The notes beneath the pieces are model-generated. The model searched no databases, had not been told where the DNA came from, and was given only the letters and a program-made list of their open reading frames with translations. A stretch of DNA of 64,000 bases from NCBI GenBank assembly GCA_036245525.1, contig BTPG01000003.1, positions 135,034,873 through 135,098,872 of the forward strand. The letters run 5' to 3'. Positions 43,345 to 53,612 of this stretch are shown here, piece after piece. This DNA is from Semisulcospira habei. Lineage: Eukaryota; Mollusca; Gastropoda; Semisulcospiridae. The position numbers were made by a program, and so were the translations under genes. The number at the start of each line of letters is the position of its first letter. Position 1 is the stretch's first letter.

Positions 43345-44304
43345 TCATGCTCTGACATCTGCATCAGTGCCGCCTTTTTTGTCTGTGATGCTCCCGAGAT
43401 AGGTGAAGGACTCCACCTCCTCCAACGGGGTGCCAGCAAGCCAGACTGGTTCTTCCCTGGTTGCGTTCAGCCTCATTGTCTTTGTTTTCTGTTTGTGGAT
43501 GGTGAGGCCCACTTGGGACGAGATGTCCGCAAGCCTCGTGGTCTTGTCCTGCATTTGTTGATGAGTGTGGGACAGTAAAGCCAAGTCGTCTGCAAAATCG
43601 AGGTCGTCAAGCTGTGTCCACAGTGTCCACTGTATTCCACTTTGTCTGTGCTCTGTGGTCCTCTTCATGTCCCAGTCTATGGCCAGTAGGAAGAGGAACG
43701 GAGACAGCAGACACCCCTGCCTGACACCGGTTCTGACCTGGAGCTCCCTGGTGAACTGCCCTTCATGGATCACGCGACATGTCATGCCATTGTAGCTGCT
43801 CTTGATCAGGCGGACGAGCTTTGTGGGTACACCATAGTGTCGTAGGAGCTTCCACAGAGTCTCTCGGTCCATGCTGTCAAATGCTTTCTCGTAATCCACA
43901 AAGTTGACGTACAGCGGGGAGCTCCACTCCAGAGACTGTTCCACGATAATGCGGAGAGTGGCGATCTGGTCTGTACATGATCGTTTTTTCCTGAATCCTG
44001 CCTGCTGGTCTCTCAGCTGGGGGTCAACGGAGCTCTTCATTCTCTCCAGGATGATCCTGTTGAAGACCTTTCCTGGTACTGACAGCAAAGTGATTCCTCT
44101 GTAGTTGGAACACTTGCTGAAGTCACCTTTCTTGGGAAGGTTGATTAGGTACCCCTCCTTCCAGTCAGCCGGCATCACCTCCTCTTCCCAGATCTTTCCA
44201 AACAGTGGGTACAGCATCTCTACTGCTGTCTCTGGGTCTGCTTTCAGAGCCTCCGCTGGGATGCCATCTGACGCTTCTGCTTTGCCGTTCTTCAAAAATG
44301 CCAC
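43345..44304 (-). pseudogene. LINE2 copy c, RT core
   Basis: 319 codons: [80 protein letters not shown] (motif A Asp kept), [40 protein letters not shown] (FADD), YLGSITDKKGGTDADVRA. Ends by frameshift before the thumb. A small upstream piece (GKYGHTERPVKDKEGKPIAD) lies at 44518-44440 in another frame. Confidence 0.88.
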
Positions 44305-44614
44305 TGCTCTTCTGATCTCTTCCTGGCTGGGTCTGTCACAGCTGATGGGTAGGTCGGTCTCTGCTGGCTGGATGTCTGGGGGGGTCGGGTGGGCTGGGTC
44401 TGTTCAGTAACTCTTCGAAATACTCGGCCCATCTGTCGAGTTGGTCTGCTCTGTCTGCAATAGGCTTGCCTTCTTTGTCTTTTACTGGTCTTTCTGTATG
44501 GCCATACTTGCCTGACAATCTTCTGGTAATGTCGTAGAGCTGTTACATGTTGCCGCTGCCTGCTGCCTTTTCTGCCTCTGCTGCCAGGCTGTCCGTGTAG
44601 GAGAAGCTGGTTTA

Positions 44615-44956
44615 ATTTAACCATATCATTGAGTTTTGACTTTTGCAGTTGGAAAACTGAGAAAATCATGAAAAATTTCAATTATACCCAAAAATTGCTG
44701 CGATTGCAGTTTTATAGGCATTTTTGCATGTTTTGCGTTGCAACACACTGTTTACCTGCACTGTGAGCTATGGTTAGTGTGTTTGTTCATTTATTTTTTG
44801 TCTTACAGGTAGTCATGAGTCTGACCTTTGACCTTGAGCTGTGACCTTTGACCTTGACCTTGAAAGGGGTGGGGTTTGGTTTGATAGATGCGTTAAAAAA
44901 AAAAAGCACTTTTTCAGTTATTGAAGTTGTGGGGTGGGGTGAGATCAGGGGGGGGG
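44615..44956. other. Unassigned sequence with a cluster of AGGTCA half-sites
   Basis: No gene. 44820-44868 reads CTGACCTTTGACCTTGAGC then TGTGACCTTTGACCTTGACC: five TGACC(T)TT units in 49 bases, i.e. AGGTCA direct repeats on the - strand. The same motif recurs in family B. Confidence 0.45.
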
Positions 44957-45300
44957 TTGATTGATTGTACATTGCTTAACGTCCGACAGCACAGGCTTTC
45001 GGACGTGCTGCACGCTTGTGAAAAAAACTAAACGAAATGATGTATGTCGCCAGCGGCCAATCGTTAAATAACCTACACATGGGGCTAATAAAGCTAAGCC
45101 ATTTAGCAACACATCCACTCAGAGCTACGGCAGTGCAGACAGTAGGGAGTTTTAAAAGGCAATACAGGTGATGGACAAGGGTAGCAGAACGCATGCCCAG
45201 ATGAGGAAAACCCCCTGTGGGGCTGACCGGGTGACCGGGAACTAAAAATACCTACCCCCCAGTCCCCAGGGCAGACCGGGTGGGGGCAGGGGGGGGGGGC
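44957..45300 (-). mobile_element. SINE-F copy with many one-base deletions
   Basis: Inverted copy, GATT tail at the left, GTACATTGCTTAACGTCCGA, ending with the GCAGACCGGGTGGGGG start. Compared with 55802-56198 it has few substitutions but dozens of single-base losses (about 340 against 397 bases). Confidence 0.85.
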
Positions 45301-46480
45301 TTAAGGTCAAAGGTTAAGATGAAAACTACAGTGAAACAGTGTCAGCATGTTCATTTCATCAGACAGCTGACCTCAGAGTGAAATAAGCCACCAAAATCCA
45401 AAATAGTGTCACATGTGTCGCATGCAGAAGTGTTACTTTGCATGATCCATCTACACTGGCTGCATCTGAGGTGTCATTCTGCTGTAATTGTCATTAAGGA
45501 TGCCTCTGGTGTCTATTCTGAGCCAAACACAAGCACCTTTACACTGCGTAAAGCTCATTTGAGTGCATTGTTATGGGACCAGCAGTTGCGGCCACCAGTA
45601 CAGGTTTTTACAGGAGTGTGCACAGGTTTGGCACACACATGCCTGCTGCATTTGCAACATGTCTTTTGAGAGTCTGACAAGTGTGTTTTATATAAAAATG
45701 AACTGTACATAACCATTTTTCCCTGCTACCTCCTAAATAAGCACTCCAGACACTTGTTTGGGTATGCGGTGTGTCCGGCGTAGCATAGTTTTGGCTGTTT
45801 TTTTTTAGTCTTTTGTCTGTGGGTTAGTTCAGTAGACTTAATGTTTAAATTGCACAGATGTTTCATGACCCCTTTTGACTGTGGAAAAGATTGCAAGCAG
45901 CACATAGGGCATGGCAGCTGGTTACAGGCCTCTTCCTGCTTGTTGTCACCAGACAACAGAGTCAATGAGGATGCCTGGACATTGTCTTTTTGCTGCCCTG
46001 AGATACACAAGGAAATGGCCTTGGGTCTGAAAGCTCATTTTTCATCATTGTCAGTGTCATGGTAACCTTTTTCAGTTGTCCAGCCCACCAGACGTCAGTT
46101 TGACTGTATTGCATGGGTGTGTAAACTTGGAAAAACAGAAAAAGTAGGGGGGTAGGTAATGGAAAAATATGAAAAAATAAACTTTCATGTGCCTGTGTCT
46201 CAAATGCAACATTTCTGAAAATCAGATATGTTGCTTGATGTACATGCCAATTTTTAAGGCATTCTGACCATATCTAGTCTGTTTGTCATGGCATCAGATA
46301 TGCATGATCCAAACATCAACAGCATAGTGAACGCCACAACAACGCGCTTCACATAATGGGCCATAACATAAAGATGCAGCAACATTCAATGGTGTCACTT
46401 TGGGTTTGACTTAGCTAGTGTCTAAGGGTTGCACTGATGGCAGATTGAATGGTGTTCAGGTGGGAGAGTTTCTCTTACAG
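45301..46480 (-). pseudogene. Unassigned region with Cys-rich - strand frames
   Basis: - strand frame 46010-45555 (one internal stop at 45728-45726) contains EEACNQLPCPMCCLQSFPQS followed by KGVMKHLC, a C2H2/C2HC-like pattern, and further on QKTCCKCSRHVCAKPVHTPV then KTC, a C-x2-C...C-x3-H-like pattern that recalls the C-terminal Cys/His finger of piggyBac-type transposases. No DDD catalytic core was found and both similarities are weak. Lies between the LINE2 insertion and repeat E. May be a transposase relic or chance. Confidence 0.25.
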
Positions 46481-46943
46481 GTCATGTTATATATTTAAAT
46501 TGGGCAGTTCAGGCAGTAAGAGGACCGGTGTTTTTAAAAATAATTTTTGCCTTGTTTGAAAATTAGTAGTAGGGCTGAATGTTGGAATTTGCTGGAAATT
46601 TCTGGTGAGATGAGAGGAGACATGTTTGGTGCTTTGATTCATACCATCCTGAGCTTATCCAGTGGACAATTGTGGGCCTATTTTGAGTTGCCATTGAAGT
46701 AGTGATTTGAGGGACACGCTGATTTCAGCTGTGCTTGGGTGTGGGGTTGGTAAGGAATCAGGTTCATAGCCAAGAAATGAGACTGTCAATGTGCTGTTTT
46801 TTTGGTTATTTTGTGCATGGCAAATGTGCAGCTGGTGGCTGGGCAGTAGTGTTTTTTAGGGGATTGAAATATTAGGAGATGCCTGGGACTGACTATGGCT
46901 AAGAGACTCGACAGTACGGAAATGGCACTGTGTTCCGTGGCCT
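46481..46943. repeat. Direct repeat E, copy 2
   Basis: Second copy of 42303-42766, about 96% identical by eye with a few small indels, for example GCTGGGCAGTAGTG for GGGCGCTAGTG near the 3' end. 4.18 kb from copy 1 in the same orientation. Confidence 0.85.
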
Positions 46944-47651
46944 GTCACCAGGTGCTGTGGAAAATCTGTTACTAGTGCCTGCTCACATGGATTGCAAAAA
47001 GTTGGGTAAAAAAGTCTTAGTTGATGCATGACAACACTGATTACCAGTACCATACCCGATTTTTAGAATCAGACTGTAACAGTGAATTGTAGCAATTGAA
47101 ACCAACCAGGCAGTGACTCGCTTTAAAGCTTAAAACCATCAAAATAGTGAGAAAAATCTGGGAAGGCATCAAAAAGCAACACAAATATAGAAGAACACAA
47201 TAACATGACACTTATGACTTGAGCATTTGTTCACAAGCAATCAAATACCACAATGCTGAGTGTGGCAGGACTACAGATTTCACTGAGAATTATACATAAG
47301 ATACTGGCGGTACATGTACTTAAAACTTGATAGTGATGCAAAACTGTCAAACACTGCCATCTACACAACACAAAATTTAAACATGTTTACCTTGCATTGT
47401 AACTTTCCAAAAATGCGTTATGTATTAAATTGCTATTCTAAATTACATATGCTTTTAGAAATATTTATTACTTACATTTTAATAAAATGCATGTCTGTTG
47501 AAAAACACTTTCATTTCAGTAATGTCCACACAGATACTGAATTTCCTATATATAAAATTATAATATCAAATGACAAAGTCATGGATTCTCCATTTTTATT
47601 ATCCCTAAAAATCCATGTACAATTTACTATAAAACTAGTATCCGCTGTACA
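46944..47651. other. Probable 3' UTR and downstream of the - strand membrane-protein gene
   Basis: No coding frame supported. TTTATT (AATAAA on the - strand) occurs at 47464 and 47596, suitably downstream of the stop at 47652. AT-rich compared with the flanking repeats. Confidence 0.4.
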
Positions 47652-47857
47652 CTAATCATATTGTGACGCCAACAAATAGATAAAGCCTGCCAACCCTGCG
47701 ACAGGAAGACTTAGTAAAAAGGGGTTGACTGAATACACCACTTTCGACACTATAGTGAACATGATTATGATGATCATAAATATGGGAATAGTGAACAGAA
47801 TCTCAGCTTCTTTTTGGCTTAGCCTGGAATCCTTCCCAGCTTTCTTCACTTTTTTCT
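47652..47857 (-). CDS. Last coding exon of a small membrane protein
   Basis: On the - strand a strong acceptor (TTTTCCTTCTCTTGCAG) precedes 68 codons ending in TAG (47654-47652). The product has a basic stretch EKKVKKAGKDSRLSQKEAE, then two hydrophobic segments, ILFTIPIFMIIIIMFTIVSK and a second around LLSLPVAGLAGFIYLLASQ, and ends QYD. This is a typical C-terminal membrane hairpin or pair of helices. Codon use and splice signal look like a real gene rather than repeat, and nothing like it recurs in the window. The entry phase is 1. I do not recognise the family; upstream exons lie beyond 47860 and were not identified. Confidence 0.6.
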
Positions 47858-48280
47858 CTGCAAGAGAAGGAAAATGAGCTGCTTGTAACTGTTGAGCTTC
47901 GTTTATGAAAAAGAAAATGTGAGAAAGCAGCATTAGCACAAATAATCAAGACACTACTAATGTCATTCATCCAAATGCTCAGTTTCATGAATTTGGGTGG
48001 CCTTCTGTGATGACTCAAACTGTACCAGTTGCAGCAGATGGACTGATTATGAAAGTGGACTCATTTGCAGATTTTACGCATCAAATGAAATGCAACTCTT
48101 GTATAGTGTTGCCAGCAAATGTTTACATAATCAGATTTTTCTCACGACTGTATGCCACTGTTTAGAAAAGGAGAGTAGTACCATCATTTTGCTTGTGAAT
48201 GTTCCTTCTCTTTGACCAATCAGCTGGGGTTTTGAGACTGGTACAACCACAGCAGAGTTTATAAAATGGTGATATTTCGC
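47858..48280. other. Probable intron of the - strand gene
   Basis: No repeat or second exon recognised. Confidence 0.35.
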
Positions 48281-50024
48281 AAGACAAGAATGGCAAAGCC
48301 CTTAAGAGGTACATGCATAAACGATCCAGTTCTAATGTAAGTAAAGGCTGGCTTTGAACCTGCGATGTTTTCTCAAAATGTATGTTTTTTTCACACTTTT
48401 GTCAATCTCCCATGACCCTTGACCTTTATGAGTGGTGAACCCAAAAAGTATGCACAGAAAGGTCTTATCATATACGTTTCTGCCAAATTTGGTTGAAAAA
48501 TTTGCAAAAGTGCAGAAAAAAGCTAAAATGCTACTTTTCCACATCATTTGTTGATCTCTTGTGACCCTTGACCTTTCCAAGGTGTCGTCCAATTAGCATG
48601 CATAGGAAAATCTGACCATCAGGTATCTCTTTTTCCACATCATTTGCAAATCTCTTGTGACTCTTGACCTTCCTGGGGGGGGGGTCATCCAAATTAGCAT
48701 GCATACAAAGGTCTTACCATAAGATATCTCTGGACCAAGTTTGGGTTTGAAGTTGAAAATAGTATTGGAGAAAAAAATGTTCTCAAGAAATAGCCATCTG
48801 TGACCTATTTCCTGATCTCTTGACCCTTGACCTTTCCATAGGGTCGTCTAATTAGTATGCATTGGAAGGTCTTACCATCAAGTATCTCTGTACCAAGTTT
48901 GGGTATTAAGTTATGAATAATATTTGAGAAACAAGAAAGGCAAAGCCCTTATGGCTCACGTGTATGACCAATGCACATGTGTGACCTTTGTGACAATAAG
49001 TAAAGGGCTGGCTTCAGCACCAGCGAAATCCATGTTTTAAAAAAATTTAAGCATGTTTCACATGTCTGTCAAACCACTGTGACCCTTGACCTTTGTGATG
49101 AGTCAACTAAATTAGGATGTGTATAAATGTCTCGCCATCTGCAAACTTCATGCCAAATTTGATTGAAAAGTTTGCAAAAACTTTGATAACAAGAAAGGCA
49201 AAGCCCTTATGGCTCACGTATATGATTGATCCACACATGTCTGACAATGAGTGATGGCTTCTGCACTAACAAAATCCATGTTTTCTCAAAATTTAATCAG
49301 TTTTCACACATCTGTGAAACCCCCGTGACCCTTGACCTTTGCAATGAGTCGACTAAATTAGGATATATAGGAAGGTCTTATCATCCGCTACCTTTGTGCC
49401 AAATTTTATTGAAAAGTTTGCAAACATGTTGATAATAACTACAATTATTGGCATTTTATACACATTTGTCGACCTCTTGTGACCCTTGACCTTTCTGAGG
49501 GTTCATCCAAATTAGCAAGCACAGATAGGTTTTACCATCATGCATCTATGTAGCAAGTTTGGGTTTGGAGTTAGTGAATAGTAATTGAGAAAAAAAACAT
49601 TTCTTGTCAAAATATGGCGATATGCACCACCTATTTCTTGAACTCTTGTGACCCTTGACCTTCCCGAGGGATCAACCAAATTAGTACGCATAGAAAGGTC
49701 TTACCATCAGGTATCTTTGTACCAAGTTTGGGTTTGAAGTTGTGAATAGTATTTGAGAAAAAATAAATTATGTCCAAAAATAGCTATTTTTGATATATTT
49801 CCTAATCTCCTGTGGCCTTGATCTTTGTGAGAGGTCACTGAAAGTGGTATGTTTAGAAAGGTCTTGCCACATAGTATCCTTGGGCCAAGTTTGAAGACTG
49901 CAGCTTGAATAGTCTCCGAGAAAATGCCAAAGTTAAAGTTTACCACGGACGACGGCAGACGGACGAAGGACGGACGACCACTGGCCCAGAACATACTCAC
50001 TTTTGCTTCGCATGTGAGCCAAAA
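48281..50024 (-). mobile_element. Family B cluster: three starts, one end
   Basis: The terminal sequence ACAAGAAAGGCAAAGCCCTT appears at 48284 (degenerate), 48931 and 49189, but the opposite end (CATGTGAGCCAAAAAC) only at about 50024. So two truncated copies precede a complete one. Units are marked by GGTCTTACCATCA-type blocks near 48461, 48710, 48869, 49375, 49530, 49695 and 49860. The head at 49930-49985 has GACGACGGCAGACGGACGAA and GGACGGACGACCAC. Non-coding. Confidence 0.82.
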
Positions 50025-50035
50025 ACTACAATTCT

Positions 50036-50980
50036 AACAACATGATGGGATGAACCATAGCCCACACAACCCATGAAGTCCCTTCTATATGCAAGCTGGC
50101 CTCGCTGTCAAGGATCTCTACCTTTCGTCTTTGACCTAATTCTGATGTTGAAATATCTCCTTCTGAAAAAGCCTAGCAGATCTGCCAATGCGTCACAGTG
50201 AATTCTAAAAGGGGCGCAGTGCATACGCATCATTTGTTTGTCAAACGTCATTTATCATGGCGTATTTTTAGCTTTTACGTAATTTTATATTTAACGTGAT
50301 ATGAGTTACACTTTCCCTTCAAGACTTGAGAAAATCGTGACAAGAATAGAATTTCACAGTACGATTTCAGTTTTGCTATATAATTTGTATGAAATCAGGT
50401 TGATTTTATCTAGCTACTAAGTACACTTGCATGCTCTTCTGAAAGCGCATCGATGTGTGTCTGTGTGCGTGCGTGAGCACACGCTTCAAACATCTCCAAG
50501 AGGCATAGATTCTCAAGCGCCCTCCAGGCACATGAGGCTCTATGCCTCTTGGAGATGCGCACATGTGTATGTGAGAGAGAGAGCGAGAGAGAGAGAGCAA
50601 AATTACGGACTCATCTGGGTCAACCGACTTTCTATAAACTGTCTTATGTCTTCAAGGGGACATCCCATTACAAAATGCTCGGTGGTTCTCTTCTTAGCCA
50701 CCCCTTAGAGAAAATATTTCGCCAAGTTTCAAGCTTGTGCGTACAGCAATATCGGAGATTCTCATGTTTACATACATACGCACACAAATGCATACGGCGC
50801 TTCGTGCCAAATGTACGTTCAGCAGTGAGGTTGGCATAACTAGACATGACTTAATTTTTATCTTGTTACTTCAGTTGCAAGAGGATTAGGCCTGCCCGTC
50901 TTTGACATCATGGACATGCTATTAAATTCGCCCCAACGTGACCTGTCCTAAAATGTCCCTTCTATAAATAGAAGGGACTT
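50036..50980 (+). mobile_element. Family A element, second full copy
   Basis: Starts CAACATGATGGGATGAACCA, AAGTCCCTTCTAT at 50076-50088, internal hairpin CCAAGAGGCATAGATTCTC...GAGGCTCTATGCCTCTTGG (50498-50552), ends with the hairpin GTCCCTTCTAT-AA-ATAGAAGGGAC (50955-50978). Lies directly beside the complete family B copy, as at 33549-35957. No coding frame. Confidence 0.8.
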
Positions 50981-50999
50981 GAAAAACGGCATTTTTCAC

Positions 51000-51130
51000 A
51001 CATATACCGACCTTTTTTTTTAAGGGTCATCCAAATTAGTATGCACAGATAGGTCTTACCACGTGATCAGGTATCTCTGTACCATGTTTGGGTTTTATGT
51101 TGAAAATAGTATTTAAGATAAAAACATATT
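51000..51130 (-). repeat. Family B fragment
   Basis: AAGGGTCATCCAAATTAGTA, TATCTCTGTACCATGTTTGG and GTTGAAAATAGTATTTAAG: one unit, inverted, directly after family A. Confidence 0.75.
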
Positions 51131-51634
51131 TTGTCACTGAAAATGAGGCTTTTTAAAAAAAAAAAAATTTATTGCCCACATCATTATAATCTGGCACATG
51201 AGGATCTGTGTTTCGCTGAGACTGAGAGTAGTTCTTTGCTCGGAATAAACATGCTCACTCCATACATTTCTTGAGGCATAGATGACAATGGTTCCATACA
51301 AACCGAAGAACCTTATGTGTCATAAAGGTTGAATAAGGTAAAGGAGGGTCTATGCCCCTCATGCTGGGACCATACGGCGTTTAGGCGCGTCCCCTGGGTG
51401 GTGGATAGGTTAGTTAGTTAGTTATTTGGGTTTAACGCCGAGCAGGCAACTAAGGCCATCTCATGGCGGGAAGGGTAAAAATCTGGTCAGCCAGACTAAA
51501 AGAAAGGTCTTAAGACATGATGTAAATATAACTTAAAAATATGTCAGGCTAAAATGTCGCACAGGTCTTTAAAGAAAACGTCAAAAGACTCTCAAAAAGG
51601 TCAAAATAATAGAAACATCATAATCTATAAACGC

Positions 51635-52192
51635 TCAAATCTTATTAAAAATATGGCACTCTCTCAGAAAACTGAAGATCTTGTCCGGGGGCACATCCCG
51701 GAACAAAACCTTCAAGGAGTCTGCCGTGAAATGTTTATACCTTGTGTCGATTAGATCAGCACAAGACAACAAAAAGTGTTGAACAGAGTACTGTTCGTCG
51801 CAGGCGTAACACCATGGACGCTCCTCCTGTTTAAGTAAATAAGAGTGCGTAACATACGTGTGGCCGATGTGGAGCCGAGCCAGGACAGTCTCCTCATGGC
51901 GGCTGCCGCAGCGATAAGGTAGACCGTCGGACATCTTAGGAAGGGCTTCATGCAGCTTGTTAGCTTCCTCTTTGTCCCACTCGGACTGCCACTCACGGGC
52001 TATGTATGCACTAGCCACATGTCTAAAATCACTATAAACAGTCTGTGTGTCAGGGACAGGGTCATTGCGGGCATCGTTGGCAGCAGAATCTGCGATCCTG
52101 TTGCCTTCAATGCCCACATGCCCTGGCACCCAAATAAAAATAATATCATAATATTCCTTCATCAAGTCCGCGTGGAGCTCTCTGATCTGCAC
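51635..52192 (-). pseudogene. LINE RNase H end and Cys-His knuckle
   Basis: Frame carrying IIFIWVPGHVGIEGNRIADS (last RNase H motif, catalytic Asp in IADS) and RPWCYACDEQYSVQHFLLSC, a CxxC...H...C knuckle typical of the C-terminus of I- and R1-type LINEs. Ends FLRECHIFNKI. Separated from the RT frame by TGA and by loss of about 30 residues of open frame around 52200-52280. Function in live elements: digestion of template RNA. Confidence 0.85.
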
Positions 52193-52279
52193 CAGCAGTG
52201 GGTGGTCATATCCCGTGCCCTGAAGGGCCTGCAGGGCAGAAAGAGAGTCAGACAGAATCAGGAAGTTCCTTTCTCTAGA

Positions 52280-53335
52280 TCAATAAGCATGCCTGCGTGC
52301 CAGCAGAACCGCCTGCAGTTCCGCACTAAATACAGATGAATGGTCTGGGAGGCGGTGCTTAAATGGGCGTCTAGGATGGCGAGAGGACACTGTGGCCGCA
52401 GCCACTCTCCCATCCTCAGACTTTGACCAATCGGTATAGATGCGACAATAGCCAGGAAAAATTGAAAGCAGTTCATTGAGGCTCTGTTGGTATATGGCTG
52501 GTGGAGTAGAGTCTTTCTTGTGGGCAGTCAAATCCAGCAAGATGTCAGGAACTGGTAAGAGCCAAGGTGGAGTGATGTGTTGCAGGGATTCCGAAACTCT
52601 GTCCAGGTCCAATCCGGCCGCCTGCAGATGAGGTCGGACACGGAAAGAAAGTGGACGGACAGCTCCCGGATGGGTATCGTAAATCTCTGCAAACGATGGT
52701 TTAAAAACACAATCATAGGCAGGATTGTCTGGATGGGCCTTCAGTTTCAGAACGTAGCTGAGCATGAGGCAGATGCGGCGGAGCTTGAGAGAAGGCTCCC
52801 CTGCCTCAGCATACAGACTAGGAACTGGAGACGTCCTGAAGGCCCCAAGACATATCCGCAGACCCTGATGGTGAATTGTGTTCAGATGCTGTAGCACAGA
52901 CTTGGAAGCTGAGCCATACACCACAGAGCCGTAATCCAGTTTGGACCGAACAAGGGCCCGGTACAGACGAAGTAAGACAGTACGGTCCGCACCCCAGTCA
53001 GTACGACCGACGACACGAAGAATGTCGAGAGCCTTCTGACAAGAGGTTCTAAGGTAATTAATATGGTTGCGGAAGATAAGTCTTTTGTCAAAAATGACTC
53101 CCAGAAACTTTGCCTCCTCGGCCACCTTAATTGGCACTCCAGCAATGCTCAGGCTAGGTTCTGGAAAAAATTTCGTCTGGTTAGTAAAATGCACACAGAC
53201 AGTCTTGGAGGGCGAGAACTTGAATCCATTGAGAGACACCCACCGCTGGATGCGATCAACGCACAGCTGCAAGCGCCTCTCAAGGGATGCAAGTCCTCGA
53301 CCACGTGCGCACAAAGCAAAGTCGTCAACAAACAA
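52280..53335 (-). pseudogene. LINE RT palm/thumb fragment
   Basis: 351 codons starting MFVDDFALCARGRGLASLER (active site FVDD) through GFKFSPSKTVCVHFTNQTKF, EAKFLGVIFDKRLIFRNHIN, LRLYRALVRSKLDYGSVVYG, CRIYTDWSKSEDGRVAAATV and VFSAELQAVLLARRHAY. The start is set by truncation, not by a real initiation codon. Trp replaces Gly in the TDGS motif. Confidence 0.85.
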
Positions 53336-53612
53336 AGAGCATTCAGAATCATCCTTGACGGCCTTTACAATGTTGTTAATTTTAATACTAGTTAGTTAGT
53401 TATTTGGGTTTAACGCCGAGCAGGCAACTAAGGCCATCTCACGGCGGGAAGGGTAAAAATCTGGTCAGCCAGACTAAAAGAAAGGTCTTAAGACATGATG
53501 TAAATTTACCTTAAAAATATGTCAGGCTAAAATGTCGCACAGGTCTTTAAAGAAAACGTCGAAAGACTCTCAAAAAGGTCAAAATAATAGAAACATCATA
53601 ATCTATAAACGC

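Larger units (their letters stand above)
42809..44601 (-). mobile_element. LINE2-family copy c with 13-bp target duplication
   Basis: AGAAGCTGGTTTA stands at both ends (42796-42808 and 44602-44614). TTACTTACTTACG on the + strand is the AAGT tail. 5'-truncated at the linker before RT; frames broken near 43340 and 44310. Confidence 0.92.
51409..53390 (-). mobile_element. Nimb/I-like LINE, piece 1 (RT second half, RNase H, 3' end)
   Basis: - strand, 3' end with (TAAC)n/(GTTA)n tail at 51409-51421 and UTR sequence GCCTTAGTTGCCTGCTCGGC. About 97% identical by eye to the corresponding part of 53391-55368. It stops exactly where the next copy's tail begins (53390/53391). RNase H is broken: AELQAVLLARRHAY is followed by TGA, and the DG of TDGS is DW. 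Confidence 0.9.
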
